Assembly: GCA_949300355.1 (NCBI GenBank)
Contig: CASGDY010000002.1
Coordinates: forward strand, 1-46,370
Direction: 5' to 3'
Length of the DNA stretch: 46,370 nt
Source of the DNA: an uncultured Brachyspira sp.
Lineage (GTDB): Bacteria > Spirochaetota > Brachyspiria > Brachyspirales > Brachyspiraceae
Below, in pieces: positions 15,896 to 24,976 of this stretch. Position 1 is the stretch's first letter, and the number at the start of each line of letters is the position of its first letter. A program made the translations under genes and the position numbers. The notes beneath the pieces are model-generated. The model was not told the origin of the DNA and made no database searches. It saw nothing but the letters and a program-made list of their open reading frames with translations.

Positions 15896-17296
15896 TTAAT
15901 TATATTGTTTTATATCAAAAGAATAAGAAATGCATTTCCTTGCTTCCTTCACAGAAGAAAATACACCCTTATTCAACATTTGGCATATAATATTACCTAT
16001 AGAGGTTGCCTCAACAGGTCCTGAGAAAATATGCATATTAGTTTTCTTAGCTATTAAAGAATTCAAATAATTATCCTGAGAACCTCCCCCTATTATAAAA
16101 AATGAATCCATTTTCTTACCTGATAAAAACTCAACTTCTTTTATAGCTTCATGATAACTATGACAAAGACTATTATATACAATATTTACAATATCATTTA
16201 TAGATTTAGTTTCATAATTTAGCTTAGTTTTACAATAATCCTTTATACTATCTATCATAGAACTAGGAGAAAAGAATGCATTATCATTAACATCTATAAT
16301 AACGTTGCTGTCATTTAATTCTCTTGCCATATTACTTAATTCTTCAAAAGAATATTTATTATTCAATTCTTTTTTAATATTTTGTATTATCCATAGTCCC
16401 ATTATATTTTTGAGATATCTATATTTATGATTATAACCGCCTTCATTAGTAAAATTTAATTTCAAACTATCTAAACTATTATTATATTTTTCACTTTCTA
16501 TACCTAATAATGACCAAGTACCAGAACTCATATATAAAAAGTCATCTTTTTCTGTAGGCACTGATAATACTGCTGAAGCTGTATCATGAGACGGTGCTGT
16601 AACTACTTCTAAATCAAATCCCACTATTTCTTTTATATCATCTTTTAACATACCTGCAAATGTTCCAGGCTGCAATATATTTTGAAAAATATGCTTAGGT
16701 ATTTTTAGCTTATCCAATATATCAGTATCCCATTGACAAGATGAAACATTTAATAATTGTGTAGTACTGGCATTAGTATATTCATTATTTTTTTTACCTG
16801 TAAGCAAAAAATTAAAATAATCAGGCATCATCAAAAAAGTATCAGCTTTATTAAAAATACCACTGTCTTTCATTGAATATAATTGATATATTGTATTAAA
16901 CTCTTTATTTTGTATTCCTGTTTTATTATAAAACTCTTCTTTAGATATTATTTTATACACTTCCTCAGGAATATTAAAAGTTCTTTTATCTCTATAACTT
17001 ACAGCATTTCCTAATGTATTATTATCTTTATCCAATAAAACAAAATCTACACCCCAAGTATCTATAGCCATAGAAACAGGTATTTTATTTATTTCTTTAC
17101 ATTTCTTTATGCCTTTTACAATTTCAGAAAAAAGATAATCCAAATCCCAACATAGATGATTATCAATTTCAGATACTCCGTTTTTAAATCTGTAAACTTC
17201 TTCAACTGATAATTTATTATTTTCATCTATATATCCTAATATATGTCTTCCGCCTGAAGCACCTATATCTATAGCTAAAAAATAATTTATTTTCAT
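15896..17296 (-). CDS. rhaB: Rhamnulokinase
   Basis: The protein has 466 residues and starts behind AGAGGA. It is an FGGY kinase with AIDIGASGGRHILG at the N terminus, the RhaB hallmark, followed by SMAIDTWGVDFVLLD, QLYSMKDS, NASTTQLLNV, PSHDTASAVLSVP, MSSGTWSLLG and FIIGGGSQDNYLN. It phosphorylates L-rhamnulose at O1 for cleavage by RhaD. It is the first gene of the minus-strand operon and is divergent from the AraC-type regulator at 17472, the usual arrangement for rha loci. Confidence 0.93.
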   Translation of the reverse strand: MKINYFLAIDIGASGGRHILGYIDENNKLSVEEVYRFKNGVSEIDNHLCWDLDYLFSEIVKGIKKCKEINKIPVSMAIDTWGVDFVLLDKDNNTLGNAVSYRDKRTFNIPEEVYKIISKEEFYNKTGIQNKEFNTIYQLYSMKDSGIFNKADTFLMMPDYFNFLLTGKKNNEYTNASTTQLLNVSSCQWDTDILDKLKIPKHIFQNILQPGTFAGMLKDDIKEIVGFDLEVVTAPSHDTASAVLSVPTEKDDFLYMSSGTWSLLGIESEKYNNSLDSLKLNFTNEGGYNHKYRYLKNIMGLWIIQNIKKELNNKYSFEELSNMARELNDSNVIIDVNDNAFFSPSSMIDSIKDYCKTKLNYETKSINDIVNIVYNSLCHSYHEAIKEVEFLSGKKMDSFFIIGGGSQDNYLNSLIAKKTNMHIFSGPVEATSIGNIICQMLNKGVFSSVKEARKCISYSFDIKQYN

Positions 17297-17471
17297 AATT
17301 CCTCTTTAAAAATATATAACATGTACAATAAATTTATTATTAAATATTCTACTACAGTTGTTTTTTTACATAAGGACTAAATTTGAAACTAACAGTATTT
17401 TTTTTTGATTTATTTAATGAAATTTGAACTTAATTATGTTATAATAATATTATAATAATTTGGAGGTGTAA
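17297..17471. promoter_or_regulatory. Divergent control region between rhaB and the AraC regulator
   Basis: The 175 bases between the two divergent genes must hold both promoters and the probable regulator sites. Two TATAAT boxes occur at 17440-17445 and 17451-17456 upstream of the regulator, with TTGAAC at 17424-17429; neither spacing is canonical, as expected for activated promoters. GGAGG at 17462-17466 is the regulator's ribosome site. I see no convincing direct repeats for AraC binding by eye. Confidence 0.4.
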
Positions 17472-18446
17472 ATTATAAATAGTAAAATTTTAAATTTCTT
17501 TGACAATATAACTGAAGAGGAACGTGAAATTTTATCTGGAAAAAAAAGTTTTAAGAAGCAGTTGTATACTGATGATAATGATTTTATATGCGTAGATGTA
17601 AATAAATTTTTAAAAAAAGGAAATTTAATTACAATAAGACCGCACACAAGATTCATAGATATACCGGAGCACAATCATACATATATAGAAGTTATTTATG
17701 TTCTTAAAGGAAATATTATACATGTAATAGATAATGAAGAAATATCTTTAAATAAAGGAGATCTCCTATTTTTAAATTTTAATATCTCCCATAAAATAAA
17801 AGCCTGCAATAAAAATGATGTCGCTATAAATTTTATAATAAAAAAAGATTTTTTCAATGATGTATTATCTATGCTAGAAGAAAATAACTATATAAAAGAT
17901 TTTATAATCAATTTATCTAAAAGCGATAATACTAAAAGACAATTTTTACTATTTAATACATTTGGAATACTTCCAATAGAAAATATACTTGAAAACTTAA
18001 TATATTCTATAATAACAAACAGATCTTTAGATGAAGTTAATATTAATAAAAAACTTATTGGCATATTATTTATGTATCTATACAATTATACATTTCTTTT
18101 AGAAAAAAATTTTGTATTAGATGATGAATACACAATATCAAAATATATAACAAATTACATAGAAACAGAATACAAAACAGCCAAATTATCTGAATTGGCT
18201 AAGCAATTAAACAGCAATATATTTCAGATAAGCAGATTTATAAAATCTAAATTCGGTCAAACTTTTAAAGAAATGCTTCAAAATAAAAAATTTGAGGTAG
18301 CCTCAAACCTTTTAATAGAAACTAATCTGTCTATTTCAGACATTATAAGCAATATAGGATATGAAAATAACAGCTACTTTCATAAACGATTCAAACAAAT
18401 ATTTTCTATATCTCCTGCTGAATATAGAAAAAGATATAAAAAATAG
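17472..18446 (+). CDS. AraC-family transcriptional regulator, probably starting at ATT
   Basis: The N-terminal cupin domain has ITIRPHTRFIDIPEHNH and LNKGDLLFLN. The C-terminal DNA-binding domain runs from about KYITNYIETEYKTAKLSEL to YFHKRFKQIFSISPAEYR. The likely role is control of the rha genes and sugar transporter on either side. The start is unusual. The frame has no ATG near its 5' end. A TTG at 17562 has no ribosome site, and the codons before it (NSKILNFFDNITEEEREIL) look like the true N terminus. A strong GGAGG (17462-17466) sits five bases before ATT 17472 and eight before ATA 17475, just after an in-frame TAA. I annotate from ATT (324 residues); ATA is equally possible. Confidence 0.75.
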   Translation: MINSKILNFFDNITEEEREILSGKKSFKKQLYTDDNDFICVDVNKFLKKGNLITIRPHTRFIDIPEHNHTYIEVIYVLKGNIIHVIDNEEISLNKGDLLFLNFNISHKIKACNKNDVAINFIIKKDFFNDVLSMLEENNYIKDFIINLSKSDNTKRQFLLFNTFGILPIENILENLIYSIITNRSLDEVNINKKLIGILFMYLYNYTFLLEKNFVLDDEYTISKYITNYIETEYKTAKLSELAKQLNSNIFQISRFIKSKFGQTFKEMLQNKKFEVASNLLIETNLSISDIISNIGYENNSYFHKRFKQIFSISPAEYRKRYKK

Positions 18447-18447
18447 C

Positions 18448-18486
18448 AAAAAAGAATGTAACTTTTGTTAAATTACGTTCTTTTTT
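18448..18486 (+). terminator. Terminator after the AraC regulator gene
   Basis: A 14-bp stem with one G-U pair (18448-18461 with 18473-18486) and an 11-base loop begins just after the regulator's stop and ends in a run of nine T. The transporter genes downstream therefore probably have their own promoter or depend on readthrough. Confidence 0.7.
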
Positions 18487-18543
18487 TTTATCTATTTATG
18501 TACTATATTAAGAGATAATTACTTAAATTAGGATTTGATATTT

Positions 18544-20037
18544 ATGGATGATAAAACTTTCTTAGAAATTTCAAATGTAAGTAAAACTTTTCCTGGTGTA
18601 AAAGCCTTAAATAATGTAAAATTTGATATTAGATACGGCGAAGTACATTCTCTAGTTGGAGAAAATGGGGCTGGTAAATCTACATTAATAAAAATATTAT
18701 CCGGATTTCAGCAGCCTGATCTAGGGGCTAAAATAGTTATAGACGGTCAAGAGACTAAATTAAATGGAGTAATAGATGCCATTAAAAAAGGAATATCTGT
18801 TGTATACCAGGATTTTAGTTTATTTACTAACTTAACTGTAGCAGAAAATATAGGCATAAATGAGATTATAGAAAAAAAACAATTTATAATTAATTGGAAA
18901 AAACTCAATGAAAATGCAAGAAAAGCTTTAAAATTCATAGGTTCGGATATTAATCCTAACGAAATAGTAGAAAATTTATCTGTTGCTAAAAAACAAATGG
19001 TTGCAATAGCAAGTGCGATAGCTCAAGATGCTAAAATGATAATATTAGATGAACCTACTTCTGCTTTATCAAGAGGTGAAGTAGAACATTTATATGAAAT
19101 AATAGATATCTTAAAAAAGAAAAATATGGCTATTATGTTTGTAAGCCATAAAATGGAAGAATTGTTTAGAGTTTCTGATAGATTTACCATATTTAGAGAC
19201 GGACAATATGTTGATACTTTAGATAGAAAAGATGTAGATGAAGATAAATTAGTTTCTTTGATGGTTGGACGTAAAGTTGAAATAAAAAAATATGCTAAAT
19301 TAGAACAAAATGAAGATATAGTATTAGAAGTACAGCAATTATCTAAGAAAGGAAATATAAAAAATGTTTCTTTCAAGCTTCATAAAGGCGAAGTTGTAGG
19401 AATTACAGGTCTTGTAGGTGCCGGACGAAGCGAACTTGCTCAAATAATATTTGGAATATTGCAGCCGGATAGCGGTAAAATATTGATAAATGGTAAAGAA
19501 GTATCTATAAATTCACCAAGCGAAGCATTAAAAAATGGTATAGCATATATACCAGAAAGCAGACAAACACAAGGTCTCATTTTACCTAAAACAATAGAAA
19601 GTAATATAACACTGCCTATTTTATCTAAATTCAAAAATAAATTTGGACTTATTGATATAAAAAAACAAAGAGATTCTGTAGATCAATGGATAAAAATGCT
19701 TGATGTAAGACCGAATGATCCAAATATGTTAGCTTCTCAGCTTTCAGGAGGAAATCAGCAAAAGGTAGTATTAGCAAAATGGATATCAACAGGCGTTAAC
19801 ATATTAATCATAGACGAACCTACTAATGGTGTGGATATAGGGGCAAAATCTGAAATACATCAAATTATTAGAAAATTGGCTAAAGAAGGTACATCTATTA
19901 TTGTAATTTCATCTGAATTACCTGAAATTCTTTCCGTAAGCGATAGAATTTTAGTTATGAGAAGAGGAACTATAAATGGTGAATTTATTAATGATTCTGT
20001 ATCTCAAGAAGATATTATGCATAAAGCAGTTGTTTAA
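18544..20037 (+). CDS. Sugar ABC transporter, ATP-binding protein (RbsA/RhaT type)
   Basis: The protein has 497 residues from ATG 18544, with AGGA ten bases upstream; a TTG at 18535 is too close to that site. It contains two fused ABC domains. The first has GENGAGKST (Walker A), VVYQDFSLF, NLSVAKKQMVAIASAI (modified signature) and IILDEPTSAL (Walker B). The second has a degenerate Walker A, GLVGAGRSEL, the signature LSGGNQQKVVLAKW and LIIDEPTNGVDIG. This is the standard build of CUT2 sugar importers for ribose, rhamnose, AI-2 and related sugars. It powers the two permeases encoded directly downstream. Confidence 0.92.
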   Translation: MDDKTFLEISNVSKTFPGVKALNNVKFDIRYGEVHSLVGENGAGKSTLIKILSGFQQPDLGAKIVIDGQETKLNGVIDAIKKGISVVYQDFSLFTNLTVAENIGINEIIEKKQFIINWKKLNENARKALKFIGSDINPNEIVENLSVAKKQMVAIASAIAQDAKMIILDEPTSALSRGEVEHLYEIIDILKKKNMAIMFVSHKMEELFRVSDRFTIFRDGQYVDTLDRKDVDEDKLVSLMVGRKVEIKKYAKLEQNEDIVLEVQQLSKKGNIKNVSFKLHKGEVVGITGLVGAGRSELAQIIFGILQPDSGKILINGKEVSINSPSEALKNGIAYIPESRQTQGLILPKTIESNITLPILSKFKNKFGLIDIKKQRDSVDQWIKMLDVRPNDPNMLASQLSGGNQQKVVLAKWISTGVNILIIDEPTNGVDIGAKSEIHQIIRKLAKEGTSIIVISSELPEILSVSDRILVMRRGTINGEFINDSVSQEDIMHKAVV

Positions 20038-20059
20038 TTAATTTTTAGGGGATTTATTT

Positions 20060-21073
20060 ATGTCTAAATTTTTATTGACTATCACTAAACAAAAAGAATT
20101 TGGTATATTATTAATAATTATTATATTGTCTTTTATATTAACTTTAATAAGTGATGCTTTTTTAAAAATAGATAATATCTTCGATTTTATGAGAAGTTAT
20201 GCTGTTTTAGGTATCATGGCATTTGGTATGCTTCCTGTACTTATTTCAGGAGGTATAGATTTATCCGTATCATCTACTATAGCCTTATGTGCCGTTGTTA
20301 TAGGTAAGTTTTTGAATGCTTTTCCAAATTCAAATCCTATAGTAGTAATTTTACTATCAATGCTTACAGGAGCAATAATAGGACTTATAAACGGAGTAAT
20401 AATAACAAAATTTAAAATTCCGCCTATAGTAACTACATTAGGTACTATGACAATTATATTAGGAGGAGTTTTATTTTATACAGGAGGAATATGGATTACA
20501 GGATTGCCTGAATGGTGGAAAGAATTCGGAAGAATTCAGATAGGTAATTTTGCTAATTCTCAAGGTTCAACAACAGGTTTATCTATACAGGTTATAATGC
20601 TAATAATAGCGGCAATAATTACTTTTATCTTACTAAAATTTACTCTAATAGGAAGAGGAATATATGCCGTAGGAGGAAGTTATTCATCAGCCATAAGAGT
20701 AGGATATAATGTAGAACAAATATTAATATTCATATATGTATTTTGCGGTATAATGACAGGTTTTGCTGCTGCTGCCCATATATCAATAGTAGGTCAGGTA
20801 GACCCTAATACTTATAATGGTTATGAATTGGATGTTATAGCAATAGTTGTTTTAGGCGGAGCTAGTACAATGGGAGGATATGGAACTGTATTTGGAACTA
20901 CTTTAGGAATCATATTAATGGCTGTACTTAAAAATGGATTAATTTTAGCTAAAGTTCCTACATTTTGGCAAAAGATAGTTATGGGAATTGTAATTGTAAT
21001 AGCCGTTTCTGTTGATGTTATTAACAGAAAAAGAGAACAAGCAAAATTAGTACGTGTTGATATAGAAGAATAA
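20060..21073 (+). CDS. Sugar ABC transporter permease 1 (CUT2 family)
   Basis: The protein has 337 residues with about eight to ten membrane segments. It shows the BPD_transp_2 landmarks: MLPVLISGGIDLSVSSTIAL, GLINGVIITKFKIPPIVTTLG, FTLIGRGIYAVGGSYSSAIRVGY and IAIVVLGGASTMGGYGTVFG. It forms one half of the inner-membrane channel of the importer. It begins 22 bases after the ATPase gene behind AGGGGA. The C terminus ends in a short charged tail. Confidence 0.92.
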   Translation: MSKFLLTITKQKEFGILLIIIILSFILTLISDAFLKIDNIFDFMRSYAVLGIMAFGMLPVLISGGIDLSVSSTIALCAVVIGKFLNAFPNSNPIVVILLSMLTGAIIGLINGVIITKFKIPPIVTTLGTMTIILGGVLFYTGGIWITGLPEWWKEFGRIQIGNFANSQGSTTGLSIQVIMLIIAAIITFILLKFTLIGRGIYAVGGSYSSAIRVGYNVEQILIFIYVFCGIMTGFAAAAHISIVGQVDPNTYNGYELDVIAIVVLGGASTMGGYGTVFGTTLGIILMAVLKNGLILAKVPTFWQKIVMGIVIVIAVSVDVINRKREQAKLVRVDIEE

Positions 21074-21116
21074 ATAGAAAGAATAAAGAATATTTTATAA
21101 GAATAGAGGTATTTTC

Positions 21117-22121
21117 ATGAAATTTATTTCAGAGTTTAAATCAAAATATGTTGGTGAGTTTAGTTTAATCATCACATTTTTAGTAGTATTTTTGCTTATG
21201 GCTATTCTTAGCCCGACAAAATTTCTTTCACCATATAATTTACAAACAATGGCTTTTCAAATGCCTGAATTTGGTCTTATGGCTTTAGCAATGATGATAT
21301 GTATATTAACAGGCGGTATTAATTTGTCTATTACTATGTCAGCATCATTATCAAGCATAATATCTGCATTCGTACTTTGTTCTAATTTTACACAATCTAA
21401 TCCGGTGATTGGCGTTATATTAAGCATTATCGCTGTTATAGGAGCGGCAATTATATTAGGATTATTCAATGGTGCTGTAATAGCATATATAGGAGTTGCT
21501 CCTATGCTTGTTACTTTAGGTACTAAAACTTTATATGAAGGTATAGGACTAAATTTTACAAAAGGCGGTTCTATATCAGGTTTTCCTGAACTTTATATAG
21601 AAATAGGCAATGGATCTTTATTTGGAATACCATATTCTATTATAATTTATATAATTATAATATTTTTATGTTATTTCTTATTTGAAAGAAGCACTTGGGG
21701 AACAAAAGTTTATATGATAGGATGTAATGAATTAGCATCTAAATTTTCTGGAATAGATACGAAAAAAATTCTTCTTCAAGTATATGTTTATTCTTCAATA
21801 TTAACAGGTATAGCTTCAATATTTATTACTTCAAGATATAATTCTGCTAAAACCGATTATGGTTCATCTTATTTAATGCAGGCAGTTACAGCTGTTGTGC
21901 TTGGAGGAACAAGCATATCAGGCGGTCATGGTAAAGTTATTGGAACTGTTATAGCTGTTTGTATAATACAGGTAATATCTACAGGACTTAATATACTTCA
22001 AGTTAATAGATATATTATTAATATAATAACAGGAGGAATATTAATATTAGTATTAGCTTTAAAATATATATCAAATGTTATAAGTGATAAAAAACAAATA
22101 CAAAATCGTTTAAATAAATAA
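21117..22121 (+). CDS. Sugar ABC transporter permease 2 (CUT2 family)
   Basis: The protein has 334 residues and is related to but clearly different from permease 1. Landmarks are LMALAMMICILTGGINLSITM, LGLFNGAVIAYIGVAPMLVTLG, TWGTKVYMIGCNELASKFSGI and TAVVLGGTSISGGHGKVIG. Two distinct permeases forming a heterodimer, plus a fused ATPase, is the layout of the AI-2 (LsrCD) and rhizobial rhamnose (RhaPQ) importers rather than of ribose RbsC. That fits the rhamnose genes next door. It lies 43 bases after permease 1. Confidence 0.9.
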   Translation: MKFISEFKSKYVGEFSLIITFLVVFLLMAILSPTKFLSPYNLQTMAFQMPEFGLMALAMMICILTGGINLSITMSASLSSIISAFVLCSNFTQSNPVIGVILSIIAVIGAAIILGLFNGAVIAYIGVAPMLVTLGTKTLYEGIGLNFTKGGSISGFPELYIEIGNGSLFGIPYSIIIYIIIIFLCYFLFERSTWGTKVYMIGCNELASKFSGIDTKKILLQVYVYSSILTGIASIFITSRYNSAKTDYGSSYLMQAVTAVVLGGTSISGGHGKVIGTVIAVCIIQVISTGLNILQVNRYIINIITGGILILVLALKYISNVISDKKQIQNRLNK

Positions 22122-22140
22122 ATATTTTAGGAGGATTTTT

Positions 22141-23130
22141 ATGCTCAAAAAAATTATTGTAACTGCTTTAGCATTGAGTTTTGTTTTTATTAGTTGTTCT
22201 AATAATGCTTCAAATAATGCTGCAGGCGGAGAAAAAAAAGATGGATTCACTATAGTGGTTATGCCTAAATTAGTTGGAATTCCATACTTTACTCAAACTG
22301 GAGATGGTGCTGTTAAAGCAGGTAAAGATTTAGGTGTTAATGTTATTTATAATGGTCCTACAACTGCAGATGCTGCCGAACAGATCAAAATGTTGGAAGA
22401 CTATATAACTGTTGGTGCTGATGCTATTTGTGTTGCTCCAAATGACCCTGCTGCTATGGACCCTGTATTAAGAAAAGCAAAAAATGCTGGTATATTAGTA
22501 CTTGACTGGGATACTCCTGCTAATGCTTCATTAGTAGATGCTTCTATTCGTCAAATATCTGATAAAGAGTATGCTGAACATTTGTTGGATAAAATGGTTC
22601 AATATATGGGAACTGATACTGCTGAATGGGCTATATTAACTGGAGGATTATCTGCTGAAAATTTAAATACTTGGATTAATTTTGCTAGAGATTATGCTTC
22701 AACTAAATATCCTAATTTAAAACTAGTAGCTGATCCTTTCCCTACAGATGAAAAACAAGATGTTGCTTTATCTACAACTAAAGACATAATAAAAGCATAT
22801 CCTAATGTAAAAGGATTATTCTGTGTATCTACTCCTACACCTATAGGTGCTGGCTTAGCTGTAAGAGAATTAGGAGTACAAGATAAAGTTAGTGTTGTTG
22901 GTTCTGCAGTAAAAGAAGATGTTCAAGATTTATTAACTGATGGTTCTGTTGACTGCGGTTCTTTATGGAACTGCCCTAATTTGGGATATTTAACTGTAGC
23001 CGTTGCTAAATATATGCTTGAAGGCGGAAAATTAACAGATGGTGCAGATATACCTGGTTGGGGAGTTATAAAAATGGAAGGCGATAAAAATGTTATTTTA
23101 GGACCTCCAGAAGATTATGAAAAACAATAA
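22141..23130 (+). CDS. Sugar-binding lipoprotein of the ABC importer (RhaS/LsrB-like)
   Basis: The protein has 329 residues and starts behind AGGAGG. The signal peptide ends in the lipobox FISC, so the mature protein should be lipid-anchored at Cys 19 or so. It is a periplasmic binding protein of the Peripla_BP_4 fold: VVMPKLVGIPYFTQTGDGAVKAG, TTADAAEQIKMLEDYI, ADAICVAPNDPAAMDP and ILVLDWDTPANASLVDASI. The pattern is closest to the rhamnose and AI-2 binding proteins. Codon use is shifted to GCT/GTT-type codons, as often seen for highly expressed genes. It gives the importer its substrate choice; rhamnose or a rare ketose is likely. Confidence 0.88.
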   Translation: MLKKIIVTALALSFVFISCSNNASNNAAGGEKKDGFTIVVMPKLVGIPYFTQTGDGAVKAGKDLGVNVIYNGPTTADAAEQIKMLEDYITVGADAICVAPNDPAAMDPVLRKAKNAGILVLDWDTPANASLVDASIRQISDKEYAEHLLDKMVQYMGTDTAEWAILTGGLSAENLNTWINFARDYASTKYPNLKLVADPFPTDEKQDVALSTTKDIIKAYPNVKGLFCVSTPTPIGAGLAVRELGVQDKVSVVGSAVKEDVQDLLTDGSVDCGSLWNCPNLGYLTVAVAKYMLEGGKLTDGADIPGWGVIKMEGDKNVILGPPEDYEKQ

Positions 23131-23207
23131 ATAAAATAATTATAAATAGAATTAGGTTGGAGTTTTTATTACTTCAGCCTAATTTTTTAATACAGGAGTT
23201 AATAAAT

Positions 23208-24086
23208 ATGAAATATGGTATATATTATTCTTATTGGGAAGAGTCTTGGGGAGCTGATTTTGTAAAGTATATAGAAAAAGTATCTAAATTAGGTTTTGAT
23301 GTTTTAGAAATCAATGCATCTGCTCTTTTTGATTATTCGGATAATAAAATTAATGAAGTAAAAAAAATAATAAATGATAATAATATTATATTAACAGCTG
23401 GATATGGTCCTATAGCAGAACATAATATAGGAAATATAAATACTAGAAATAAGGCTTTAGATTGGTATAAAAAAGTATTTTCTGTTATGCAAAAATTAGA
23501 TATACATATTATATGCGGAGCTATTTATTCTTATTGGCCTGTTGATTACTCTAAAAAAATTAACAAAGAAGAAGATTTAAAAATGTCAATTGAAGGTATG
23601 AAATTATTGGCTAATATTGCAAAAGAATATGATGTTAATATATGCTGTGAAGTATTAAATCGTTTTGAAAACTATTTATTAAATACAGCAAAAGAGGCGG
23701 TTGCTTTTGTTAAAGAAGTTGGTTTTGATAATGTCAAAGTTATGTTAGATACTTTTCATATGAACATAGAAGAAGAAAGTTTTTCTAATGCTATAAAAGA
23801 AGCAGGAAAATATTTGGGACATTTCCATCTTGGAGAACCTAATAGAAGGGTACCAGGAGAAGGAAGAATGCCTTGGAATGAAATATTAGATGCTTTAATA
23901 AGCATAGATTATAAAGGTTATGCTGTTATGGAACCTTTTGTAAAAAGAGGCGGAGAAGTAGAAACAGATATAAAAATTTGGAGAGATTTACTAGCTGATA
24001 CTTCTGAAGAAAAATTAGATAATGCAGCAAAAAATTCTGTTAATTTCTTAAAAACATTAGAAAAAATTAGAAGAGAATTATTATAA
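23208..24086 (+). CDS. Ketose 3-epimerase, D-psicose (allulose)/D-tagatose class
   Basis: The protein has 292 residues. CAGGAG before ATG 23208 sets the start; the frame opens earlier at 23157. It begins MKYGIYYSYWEESW, nearly the opening of known D-psicose 3-epimerases. The four metal ligands are in place: Glu of CCEVLNRFEN, Asp of VMLDTFHMNIEE, His of LGHFHLGEPNRRVPG and Glu of VMEPFVKRGG. These TIM-barrel enzymes exchange the C3 configuration of free ketoses such as fructose/psicose, tagatose/sorbose, xylulose/ribulose and in some cases rhamnulose. As the last gene of the importer operon it should act on the imported sugar or on the RhaA product, giving kinases a choice of epimers. Confidence 0.9.
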   Translation: MKYGIYYSYWEESWGADFVKYIEKVSKLGFDVLEINASALFDYSDNKINEVKKIINDNNIILTAGYGPIAEHNIGNINTRNKALDWYKKVFSVMQKLDIHIICGAIYSYWPVDYSKKINKEEDLKMSIEGMKLLANIAKEYDVNICCEVLNRFENYLLNTAKEAVAFVKEVGFDNVKVMLDTFHMNIEEESFSNAIKEAGKYLGHFHLGEPNRRVPGEGRMPWNEILDALISIDYKGYAVMEPFVKRGGEVETDIKIWRDLLADTSEEKLDNAAKNSVNFLKTLEKIRRELL

Positions 24087-24095
24087 AATAATCAT

Positions 24096-24134
24096 AAAAA
24101 AGAGGTTATAAAAACTTATTATAACCTCTTTTTT
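24096..24134. terminator. Bidirectional terminator between the two sugar operons
   Basis: A perfect 16-bp inverted repeat (24096-24111 with 24119-24134) with a 7-base loop has an A-run on the left and a T-run on the right, so it serves the plus-strand importer operon and the minus-strand ula operon alike. Confidence 0.88.
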
Positions 24135-24169
24135 TACTTTTTAATTAATAAAAATATTATAAAAAAATT

Positions 24170-24973
24170 CTATAATCCCAAATTTAAATATTTATTTATA
24201 AAATAACCAACCCCATCTTCTTCATTAGTTTTTGTAAGATGTACACATTTTTCTTTTACTACAGCTTCAGCATTCTCAACAGCAACAGATACCCCCGCAA
24301 AATCAAGCATTTCCAAATCATTATTATTATCACCAAAAGCCATTATATTACTCGGCTTGATATTATATTGATCTGCTAAATAACTTAATGCCTTAGCTTT
24401 TGAAGCATTTGGGCTATGAACTTCTAAATAAACAGGTCTTGAAAATGTATAATATATACTGTCTCCAAAAGTTTGTTTTAATTCTTCTGCTATAACTTTT
24501 AATCTGTTATTTTCACCTATAAACATAAATTTGCTGAAAGAAAAATCTTCTATATTATCAAAACCTATAGTATAATTATCTATTTTGGCTATAGATACAT
24601 AAAAATCTATCCATCTTTTATCAAAAAAACCTATATTCCATCTCTCAGCTAAAAAGCCCTGATGATATATATTATATTTTTCAGCAATCTTTATAAGTTC
24701 TTTACCTATAGAAGCATCTAAATTCTGCTGATATATAATATTAGAATTCTTATCAGTTATCATAGCACCATTAAATGATATAAGCTCTGTATCAATATTT
24801 AAATCATATAAAAATTTGGTAGCTGCCGAAGTTGGTCTTCCTGTAGATAATATTATTTTTATACCCATTTCAGCAGCTTTTTTTATAACATTTTTATTAT
24901 ATTCACTTATTTGATGATTACTATTTAATAAAGTACCGTCCAAATCGGTAGCTATAAGCTGAATATTATTCAA
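24170..24973 (-). CDS. HAD-family phosphatase (Cof/YidA type)
   Basis: The protein has 267 residues. It has the HAD motif I IATDLDGTLLNSNH, motif II LSTGRP, and motifs III/IV ending NIMAFGDNNNDLEML, with a C2-type cap between: the Cof subfamily. Such enzymes remove phosphate from sugar phosphates and related compounds. The start codon is TTG (24973-24971), with GGAG seven bases upstream; the gap from the ulaD stop is only three bases. It is the last gene of the ula operon and may keep phosphorylated intermediates from building up. Its substrate is unknown. Confidence 0.88.
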   Translation of the reverse strand: MNNIQLIATDLDGTLLNSNHQISEYNKNVIKKAAEMGIKIILSTGRPTSAATKFLYDLNIDTELISFNGAMITDKNSNIIYQQNLDASIGKELIKIAEKYNIYHQGFLAERWNIGFFDKRWIDFYVSIAKIDNYTIGFDNIEDFSFSKFMFIGENNRLKVIAEELKQTFGDSIYYTFSRPVYLEVHSPNASKAKALSYLADQYNIKPSNIMAFGDNNNDLEMLDFAGVSVAVENAEAVVKEKCVHLTKTNEEDGVGYFINKYLNLGL

Positions 24974-24976
24974 AGA

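Noticed and set aside
17562..17564. TTG as the start of the AraC regulator
   Set aside because: No ribosome site lies before it, and about 30 upstream codons in the same frame look like real N-terminal sequence following a GGAGG site.
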